Of a DNA stretch of 64,000 bases, positions 55,991 to 64,000 are shown piece after piece. Every line of letters starts with the position of its first letter. The first letter of the stretch is position 1. The stretch is taken from the NCBI RefSeq assembly GCF_000004195.4, contig NC_030683.2, forward strand, positions 80,430,910 through 80,494,909, given 5' to 3'. Source of the stretch: Xenopus tropicalis. Its lineage: Eukaryota; Chordata; Amphibia; Anura; Pipidae. Below the pieces are notes generated by a model. The model was not told where the DNA came from. It made no database searches and saw only the letters and a list, made by a program, of their open reading frames with translations. The position numbers and the translations under genes are program-made.

Positions 55991-58215
55991 TTTGTCAGCT
56001 CAGTCATATAATTAAAAGTCATACGTGTTCGTTTCTCTCTATGCCCTCCAACACCTCAGGTCCCGACTTCCATAGAAGTCATTTACAGTTGCTGCTCAGA
56101 ATTCCGACTTGTGCCAGTAGCTTAAGGTTCACGGGGAACTAAAACTTTTTGTCATCAATCCATTCTACTGCCGAACTTAATAAACTACTGTGTATGACAA
56201 AGGCTGTTGCATTGAGAAACACATTAACCTTGCAAGGCTGGCGCTTATTCTTACAAGGAGTACTTACAGGCCCACCAGTGACAGGAAAAATAAAGTATTA
56301 AATAAAAAGTAACCTAGACTACTATGAGTGACATTTTCCACACGGATAACAAACCCCCAAAGTGAAGAATTGGGCTCACTGGACTTTTTAAGCCCTCCCC
56401 CCCTTTCCTTTGTCTTCTCTGTCTTCCAACCTCAACTCACCAGCGTTGACAGGGCAAGCGGGTTGTATGTTATAACTAGCGGTTTCATCAGCGCTTTTAA
56501 AGTACGTATTTACCAATGAGAAGACTCTGGTAGACCAGAAATCTACCGAGGGAGACAAAAGTAGGCAGTTTCGGTTGTCTCGCCCACAAGCAGCATGGTC
56601 ACAGCCTTTGAGCAACTTTTGAAAACGATTTAAGCGCTCTCCAATGGAATTTGTTATAACAAAAAACCTTTTTGGAAAAGGGTAATAATTTTTAGCAGAT
56701 TTGAAGTTCTATTCATAGAACTTCAAATCTGAAGTTCTATGAATACCAAAGAAGTCTGGTAATATACCAGACAATATTAAATGAAGAACTGTAATTCTGC
56801 TTGAAAACCCTAGACCCACTTTCCAAACTATTTTTCCTCCTTTTCTCACTCAATCTCTTTATTCTCATAGTGTCTTTATTTACATTATAGCATCTCTTCC
56901 ATCTAATTCTCCTCCTCTTTCTTCCCATTCAGAAATAGGGAATGACAATGAAACAGTTCAAATTGTCAGGAGCAGGAGGGCCCATCGGGAGTTTTCCTGG
57001 TATCCTGATGGGCCAGTCCGACACTGGTGATGCTCATAATTCACTGCTGAATGCTATAGAGTTTTGAAGGTTGGCAGGGGCCATATGGTGTTTCTAAATT
57101 AATTTTTTTAAAAAACAATGTTTTGTTTAACACCTGGCTTTCAAACAATAGACAGACTGAAAAAGGGGAAAAAGAAGATAAATCAGGGTTTCTTCTTAAA
57201 TGCGTATGCAAAAGTCTGAGATAATGGCAGATTAGTGTATAGAATAGCTATGCTGTGTAAAGGAGAGGGGCGTTGTTTTCCAGTTACTGGAATACAGGGA
57301 GATGGCCACTGTTACAAGAGGCGCAGTGGGGGAAGAGCTTATTATTAGCCATATACATGGTGCTTGGAAGAGAAGCTTTCACACCCACAACAGGCTATGT
57401 TGGAGATGTGTCATGTACATACTGGAATATTGGAATATTTGGATAGCTTTGCACCTTTATGTTTATTGTAGATGCAATACCTCCTAGTCCCAAGCACAAC
57501 ATTACCGGAATGCAGTATGTTATTGCAAAATAATTTGAATTTGCAGTAAGGGCCGTAGTGGGATTTGGTTAAACAAAATCCTGCCTCTAGTTCAGAGTAG
57601 GGATGCACTGAATCCACTATTTTGGGATTTGGCCAAACCCAAATTCTTTGTGAAAGATTTGTCAGAATACCGAATTTAAATCTTAAATTGCAAATGCAAA
57701 TGAAGCCATGTAAAGGTCAACTTTTACACAATTTTAAGGATTTGGCTAGGCCGAATCCCGAACCAAATCCTGGATTTGGTTCATGCCTAATTCAGAGCAT
57801 ATCTCAGCAAATACATCCCACTACTGAACAGTTTCAGTTTTTTTCTGCATAGTTGAATATAGAAAGAAACATTTTCACCATAATTTATTGAATGAATATG
57901 TTAAACAATTATATCCTCTGGCCAAACTGATTTTTGGTATCAGTCTCATTTGGATGAATTACTATAGCTTGGCCAGACTGAATTATTTTACTGGGCAGAC
58001 TGACTGAAACAGCCAATAAGACTAGGTGAAATGTTAGCAATCCACAGTAAGTGTGTTGTTTGCAGCCAGAAAAATATGCGTGGCTGAATAACTTGAAAAT
58101 AAATCTTTAAATATTTTAAGAAACTGTAAGAAAAATAATAATTAGAAAAAAAAAATGAATTTGTGAAACAGATTAATCTATTTTTTTTTTTTTTTTAAAT
58201 AATGGGTCCCCTTTA
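55991..58215. other. Intergenic sequence between hinfp and c2cd2l
   Basis: No gene is supported. A small palindrome (gatttgaagttctat with its complement, 56699-56732) and a common repeat at 57598-57795 (gggatgcactgaatccacta, ggatttggttcatgcc) are present. T- and A-runs occur near 58148 and 58180. Confidence 0.5.
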
Positions 58216-58453
58216 GGCTAATGCCAGACGAGGCGTAGGGCAGATATTTTCGGCAAGCGGAAAAACGTTTGCCGAAAATTCCGCCCTACTCCTCCTACAT
58301 GTGCTTGCACCCGAATGAATGGAACACACTCGAGTGCAGGCACATGTAGCGGAAATACGCATAAAAACGTGAGAGTTTGAATGTCTCGCTTTTTAATGCG
58401 TATTTCGGCTACATGTGCCTGTACCTGAGCGTATTCCATTCAAACACTTAGCC
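58216..58453. mobile_element. Multi-hairpin Harbinger-type MITE, copy 2
   Basis: It starts ggctaatgccagacgaggcg and ends near cacttagcc, flanked by TTA on both sides (58213-58215 and 58454-58456), the TWA duplication of PIF/Harbinger elements. The interior has the same nested inverted arms as copies 1 and 3. Confidence 0.85.
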
Positions 58454-58608
58454 TTAAGTGTTGGGTCTCATTCTCTTGTATTTTGCAAATGTCCCCTTTT
58501 CATCAAAGAGAAAGCAAGAAGACACAGTTCATGTTTGTATTTTAATAACTTAAACCGTTTTCATCACACCATTTTACTTGCACAATAAATTACTTCACTC
58601 TTACCCCT

Positions 58609-59851
58609 TTTATTTTTAATCTCACAAGAGAGCCTTTCGATTACTGTAAGTACAGGGATATGGGAAAGTCACCTTAAAGCCAGCTTTTTGTATCTCGAAC
58701 CTCACTTGTCAATGCAATAGAGGCTTGATTGCATTGGTATTATTCCTTTTGTCCTTCTATTCTAGTCACAACTGGTTGAAAAGGTCAGTCACCTTAGCAT
58801 TCAGATTGCAGTGAAGAGAGTAATCACTGGAGAGTTGAAGAACAGTCTTAGAATAAGGTTAACTTCCCTTTTAACATAAGGGTTTCCAATCACTTTTGTG
58901 TTCACTCTTGTGTTGTCTGTAAACAAGGGTCATATGGCAAAGCTTCGGGTATATAAATAGAGGGTAATTTACAAATATACAGACCTGGAAAGCATAGTAA
59001 GAATCACATCAGTCTTATACTGTGTGATGCCACAGGCTGCACCGAGGCATCACATGACGTTAACATTATTATTACTGCTGCAGGCATTAGTCGCACATTT
59101 ATTACATTGCACTTATGTAATCTCTACCAGCAGAGAAACAACATAACTCTCCAAGAAGCACATTTTTTCAATGACTTCATAGTTTCAAAATATAAAGGTC
59201 CATAGAAGCCGACAGCATAAAATACAGTTCCATTCTACAGATAAATTATACCACCAACTATAGATTTTTTAGACCCAGTAAGAAACCTTCTCAGGAAAAA
59301 CATCGGGCCTGGTATTGCTAGTTTGCTTTAAAGAAGGAACTGCATAGCACTGGTATATGCTGTGATATCTACAGCCCTCTATGGGTTTTATTCTTCATTC
59401 ATTCTTATTTATACTTTCAGTAAGGACATCTTTCTTTTCTTTGCAGAAGACAGATGTACAAAATGTTGACCTGCAGCCAGAGAATATGAAAGTTTCTGTC
59501 TCTGTAAAGTCTCTTTTGAGAGTATGAGGGGCCTAGGGATGAGTATGGAGTTCCTCCAGAAAGTCTCTTAGTCCAGTAAATTAAGTCACTGGAAAAATCA
59601 CACTCACTCATAGGCAATCTGTTTTACATGCATTTCCACATTAAAATCTAATTTATCTTGTCGACTTATAACAAAATGCCTCTATTCTTTCACTCACACA
59701 CTGTTTAGCGTTAGCCCCATTCAATTATCACCTATCCATGTCACTGCCTGGCAGGAAACATCAGCCTCATTCCAAAAATCACATTAGCAGCTTTGCACAG
59801 GGCATGCAGGGTCAGAGGTAGATAGGTGTTCTTAAAGTCAGCGGTTCTTTA
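58609..59851 (-). other. c2cd2l: Probable c2cd2l 3' UTR
   Basis: The sequence after the c2cd2l stop is not repeat-like for more than 1 kb. An AATAAA on the minus strand lies at 58609-58614, just right of the Harbinger MITE. The length is inferred. Confidence 0.4.
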
Positions 59852-60060
59852 TTACTTCTCTGCCCCTGGAGTGCTGCCATTGATGCTAGGCTTAGTCTTG
59901 GTCTTTATAGAGAAACGTTTCAGCAAGCGTTTGGAGAAGCTTCCACTCTTTTTGCGAGAGGCAGAAGCAGAGTCTGTCAGGTTATCATGTGATTGGCTTA
60001 AGCCTGGCTCCCGATGACGTCGGCGAAAGAGGAGTTTGGTGCCACTACGTAGGAATCCCA
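59852..60060 (-). CDS. c2cd2l: c2cd2l terminal exon and stop
   Basis: It completes a valine codon, then reads [40 protein letters not shown] and [20 protein letters not shown] to the stop at 59852-59854. The serines set among Arg/Lys fit a phosphorylation-sensitive membrane-binding patch. Acceptor is a T-run then GCAG. Confidence 0.94.
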
Positions 60061-63000
60061 CTGCAAAAAAAAAAAAATACAGGTGTTCCTTGTGTTAAAA
60101 AAGAAGACATTTTAGAAAGAATGGTACATGATATACCAAATAAATATTCTCAGCAGGTACAAACAAAGGAAATGGTTTTGACTGATAAGACACAGAATAT
60201 TAAAGTTGTCCTAGGAAAAAACTAATTCTGGCCTGTTTAGCTACAATAAATACTGCATGCATAATTTGTCATATTAATTATGCTGATCATGAAGAATGGC
60301 TCAGAAAAGGCAAACAATATGGCAGCTCCCAATCATACATATAAATGCCAAACTGCATAACCCCCTTCTTGTGGAATAATAAAATGCTAAAACTATCTGT
60401 TAAGAACCTAACTGCACCCTATGACCAGTGCATTTGGGCTCCCTAATTTTTTCCTCTATTATCTGGCATCTTAGGTAGGTTTTGTCAATTGGTATTTCGC
60501 ACAAGCAATAGGAAATTCATATACCAGAAGCACACCTGGTAGGCTCACTAGAAGCATTACGGAACTGCCCCCTTAAGAAATTAAGGAATTACTCAAGTTT
60601 ACCTCCATGTATGTTAGTGCTCTATCAAGCCTGGCAAACAACGTTGAGGTTGGCTAAAATCAAACTTCCTTCATTAAACCCCCCCCCATCTCCCATTGTG
60701 GAGAAATTCATTCTTACAACAGTAATTTGAAGGCAACATGTTCTGGTTAGCCAAGAAATATTTTGAAGATGTGGTACATAATGCCCTATTCCCTGGAACC
60801 CTGGAAAACAACTTAGATATCCCAGCATTGCTAATGTTCAGATATCTACAGCTACAACGTGGAAATGTCAGAGCTGTAAGTGGTCTCTTTCCTGCAATTC
60901 AAAAATAAGCACCTGCTTTGAGGCCACTGGGAGTAACATCCAAGGGGTTTGGGAGCAACATGTTGCTCACAAACCACTGGTTGGGGTCACTGCTCTAGGG
61001 ATAACCCCAAGCAAATTTTCCAAAATAGGCAAAATGACTGAACCTTCTTGTCCAAGACGTAGAGCGCAGGATGATTCCTTTAGGCACATGGTGTGGGCTT
61101 GCTCCTTCATAACATAATATTGAGCAGTCATCTGCACGTATATAGCTAAGACTCTTGATCTACCAAGACTGGGCACACAATAAATCTTGGGATACTGGAT
61201 GACATTTTTCCCGAAATCATGTCAGACTGGTAGTGAGGTCACTTACATTCTATGCAAAAAGGTGTTAGTAATGTGTTGGATATCCCCTGTACCCCCTACC
61301 AAAACTGAATGGCTAAATTACAGTATGTAAATAAAACGTTACCATTAATAAAAATCACTTTGTGAGGCAAGAGGTTTCCTGGGCAAATTTCAAAAAAATT
61401 TGCTCTGTTGTGGTCGGACATATATTTGGCATATAAAGATGTAATGATAATAATGCCTTAGAAATATTGTCCTTGGAGTTGCTCCTTGTGATATTGCTTT
61501 ACCCACCTCCCGTTTTGAAATAAATAAAAAACTAAAAATAATAAATAAAAAAACCAAATGCCAAACTGCAAATTTCAGTATTCAGCGAGTTTTATTACAG
61601 ACATCTGACCTTTATGTTCCTTTAAGCTCCGAGTCTCTAGAGTCCCTGTGGAGCCAGTTTCAGACTCCAAGTCATCCACCGAAGGTTTATCCGAGATATC
61701 AGATTTTGTTGTGTCATCAGTGTCTGGCCCTTGGGGAGGAGTCACCTCATTAGGTATAGGGTCCAAAGAAAGATCTGGTAGTGGAAGATCTTCTCCATGT
61801 GCTAGACCTTGTAATGAGGCATCCATGGAGGCTGCATATCCAAGAGATAGTGCCATCTCATCTTGGCCAATGGGAACCTAATTTTAAAAGTAGAACAGGA
61901 AATTAAATGAATCACAGTAAATGTATAGGGAGAAAAGTAAAAAAAAAGATTAAGATGGCTTAACCTTGCCATTATACAGATTTTCAATTTGAATATTTAG
62001 TTACAATCTTCAAAATTGATTGGTCATTATATATTTTAGCAAAACATTTTCCTGGAAGATTTTTAGCAACTGGTAAAAAAAAATATATAATAAATAAATG
62101 TGTTGAAAGATTAGCTGTTCTTATATTAATGCATTGTTACAATCAGGGGGACACAGGGCACCTTGCACATAAAGAGAACAAAGCTCAACAAAAGATTGAG
62201 CTGAAAATGCCACACCCCTTATGTTATGACCCTTTGAATTAGCCCATAGCCACTAAGGGCAAAGACACACCTAGTGCTTTTCTCAGCCTGCATAAAAAGC
62301 AATGCAGTAAACAGATACCATAGATCCTTTAACAAAATAACATAAAATTATTAACATAATTAGAAGCCAGACTAGGCTAAAATTAAGTCCTGCAAAGAGT
62401 TTAGCCCTGATTTAGACTATTATGAGATTTTAAACATGTCACAGCAGTAGCAGAAATACATCAGCCGTGGTAATATACATATCCTCCACCTCAGGTAATT
62501 TGTAGACACAGGCTTTAGCAGTATCTGTTACACAGATCATTTTCCATGCTATGCATCATACATCAGAAATATGTAAAGTAGATACAAATAGAAATGTTTT
62601 CACTTTTACCTTGGAAACTCCTGAAATTATCAGAGTGCTGCGTTTAGTGGGGGTTTTTTTGGCTGGCTTGTTGCCTGGTTCCGTTAGCTGCCTAATGGCT
62701 GTCTCAGCTACTGGGTCCAGCCTAAGGGAAACAGGGGAACCTCCTGGCAAAAACAAGAAATATCAGGATCATAACTAAACCTCTTTTAGAGAGGGGGAAA
62801 CTGAAATTCTACATAGCTCCTAACAAGTAACAATTAGGAATGCACCCTTGATTATATAAACCTAATTATTTAATAATTACACGATAACTATGGCTCGTGA
62901 TGCTCCTTCCCTGGAGTATTTTTGATTAGTTTACACAGCACTCACCTTCTCAGGAAGAGATTTACCTAGCTTTCTCACAATCCTGAACAGCGAGCAAAGA

Positions 63001-63968
63001 AGTCCAGTAAAAATTGCAACCCAGGCTTGTTCCCCACAAGGAACTCATGCCCTCCACTAGATGCTAAAACTACAGGATCGAAGCTTTACAAATGGGAGTG
63101 GATTTCTATAAGAAGTCTTTTGTCCTGGACTTCATGTAAATAATGCTCGGTGTATGGACAAAATAATTAGTTCCTTTGTTCTTAAAGGAGACATATAGTA
63201 TAAAAGAAAAGCCCCCAGTCTGATAATAATGTATAACATATGGTGCTGGTTTCACACTGGGTTAAATATTAATGGCCCTTTATTAAAGCTCCATTTAAAT
63301 CTTATGCAGTCCCTGTCTGTGTTTCAAATGAGTGGTTGGCATGTTCTAACAATCCCTGCTAGAAGAACAGTAGGAGGAGGATTAGTAAATCACAGCCGTG
63401 TAGTCACACAAGTAAGGCTGATGCCACACCAGGCGTAGGGCTGATTTTTTGCATTCTCTCGCGTTTTCGTGCGTATATCGGCTACATGTGCCTGCACCCG
63501 AGCGTATCCCATTCATTCGGGTGCAGGCACAAGTAGCAGGCGTAGGGCTGAATTTTCGGCAAGCGTTTTTCCGCTTGCCGAAAAAATCAGCCCTACGCCT
63601 GGTGTGGCATCAGCCTAAAGCCAGGCTTCAGATTAGCCTAGCTGCCAATTGGTTCCTATCCTAGCAAGCCTAGTCCCATTGGCACCCCTGCACAGCCTAG
63701 AAAAAAAGGCAGCAAAAACCAGAACAGATGGGTGGGACTAGTAGGGTTTGGAGGTATTTTCAATAAATTAGAACACTCCTTAAGAGTATAATGCTCTGGC
63801 ACACACTTTGTTCTCTTAACCAGTCTTCTTCATAGACTGTCAACAGCCTCAAAATATAGAGAGACTAACCACTGCCATTAGGGGAAGAGCCAGAAGAGCA
63901 GCTCAGCGGCATGAAAATTGCTTTGTTCTCCGTCACTTCAACTTTTGATGGTGACCTAGAAGGAGAAT
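59852..63968 (-). CDS. c2cd2l: c2cd2l (TMEM24), last four coding exons; gene continues right of the window
   Basis: Exons 63870-63968, 62610-62743, 61610-61877 and 59852-60060 join in frame. They give the cytosolic C-terminal region of C2CD2[84 protein letters not shown] and a basic tail [20 protein letters not shown]2CD2L is an ER-anchored protein with SMP and C2 domains that moves phosphatidylinositol at ER-plasma membrane contacts and is controlled by phosphorylation of its basic C terminus. The membrane anchor, SMP and C2 domains lie outside the window. The place next to hinfp matches human. Confidence 0.94.
60061..61609 (-). other. c2cd2l: c2cd2l intron before the terminal exon
   Basis: No gene is seen. 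60900-60995 (gagcaacatgttgctcacaa, cactggttggggtcactg) is a fragment of the ttgctc hAT MITE family. Confidence 0.6.
61610..61877 (-). CDS. c2cd2l: c2cd2l coding exon, third from the end of the listed set
   Basis: It reads [60 protein letters not shown] and [20 protein letters not shown] ending RSLKEHK. Acidic and Ser/Thr-rich text suggests disorder. Acceptor AATTAG; donor GTCAGA, a weak site. Confidence 0.94.
62610..62743 (-). CDS. c2cd2l: c2cd2l coding exon
   Basis: It completes a glycine, then reads [40 protein letters not shown] and [18 protein letters not shown] and [17 protein letters not shown] are conserved with human C2CD2L. Acceptor TTGCCAG, donor GTAAAA. Confidence 0.94.
62744..63869 (-). 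other. c2cd2l: c2cd2l intron with repeats
   Basis: The Harbinger MITE at 63416-63615 and a repeat starting taaaggagacatatagt (63185) lie here. Otherwise nothing is recognised. Confidence 0.6.
63416..63615. mobile_element. Multi-hairpin Harbinger-type MITE, copy 3
   Basis: It starts ggctgatgccacaccaggcg and ends cgcctggtgtggcatcagcc with TAA on both sides (63413-63415 and 63616-63618). Two internal hairpins are plain: ctgcacccgagcg...cgggtgcag and ttttcggcaagcg...cgcttgccgaaaa. Relative to copy 2 the internal order is reversed and shortened. Confidence 0.9.
63870..63968 (-). CDS. c2cd2l: c2cd2l coding exon, first in the window
   Basis: It completes an aspartate, then reads [20 protein letters not shown] and [12 protein letters not shown] plus one base. 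[13 protein letters not shown] is the conserved stretch. Acceptor TTGTCAG, donor GTTAGT. Codons are split at both ends and fit the next exon. Confidence 0.88.
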
Positions 63969-64000
63969 CTGACAAAAAGACATATTATAGGAAGCATTAT

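Noticed and set aside
55447..56142. 231-codon plus-strand frame over hinfp exon 1 and the upstream region
   Set aside because: It runs antisense to a verified exon and through a GC-rich repeat-like segment; the opening is explained by composition.
1..64000. tRNA, rRNA or snRNA genes
   Set aside because: I looked for cloverleaf-like and B-box-like words and found none convincing; a covariance-model scan would be needed to be sure.

Overview
The window looks like frog nuclear DNA, most likely Xenopus and probably X. tropicalis. Three vertebrate genes on the minus strand lie in the same order as ABCG4 - HINFP - C2CD2L on human 11q23.3. The rest is introns and intergenic DNA packed with transposon families typical of Xenopus: TTAA-flanked Kolobok/T2-like and piggyBac-like MITEs, hAT and Harbinger MITEs, Tc1 elements, CR1-superfamily LINEs and a DIRS-type tyrosine-recombinase retrotransposon. 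There are no bacterial-style operons, and I recognised no RNA genes. Layout from left to right: 1-0.56 kb is the 3' half of a Tc1 transposon cut by the window edge. 2.0-13.4 kb holds the first six coding exons of abcg4 (minus strand, 266 codons, the N-terminal ATP-binding half); the membrane-domain exons lie left of the window. A probable non-coding first exon sits near 21.6-21.9 kb. 22-39 kb is intergenic between abcg4 and hinfp. It contains a hAT element with a perfect 8-bp target duplication (25.65-26.49 kb), a LINE carrying a piggyBac-like and a hAT insertion (28.0-32.1 kb), and a 5.3-kb DIRS element (33.6-38.9 kb). 39.8-55.55 kb is the complete hinfp coding region in nine exons (443 codons, minus strand), with a young 5'-truncated LINE about 40 bp from the last splice acceptor. 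55.55-58.6 kb is the hinfp upstream region and intergenic DNA. 59.85-63.97 kb holds the last four coding exons of c2cd2l (minus strand). I joined exons by reading-frame phase and AG/GT boundaries; every junction kept frame, and the hinfp exons sum to an exact multiple of three. Jobs of the three genes: ABCG4 is a half-size sterol exporter of the ABCG family, HINFP is the zinc-finger activator of histone H4 genes at the G1/S transition, and C2CD2L (TMEM24) is an ER-plasma membrane contact-site lipid transfer protein. They share a neighbourhood and a strand, not a pathway. Most of the remaining bases are transposon-derived. The most unusual points are a MITE that carries an inverted 33-bp copy of its own flank, a minisatellite with a 306-bp higher-order period inside a hAT element, a 73-bp-arm perfect palindrome, a multi-hairpin Harbinger MITE present three times, and an apparently short HINFP C terminus. 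I see no convincing undescribed multi-gene system here.
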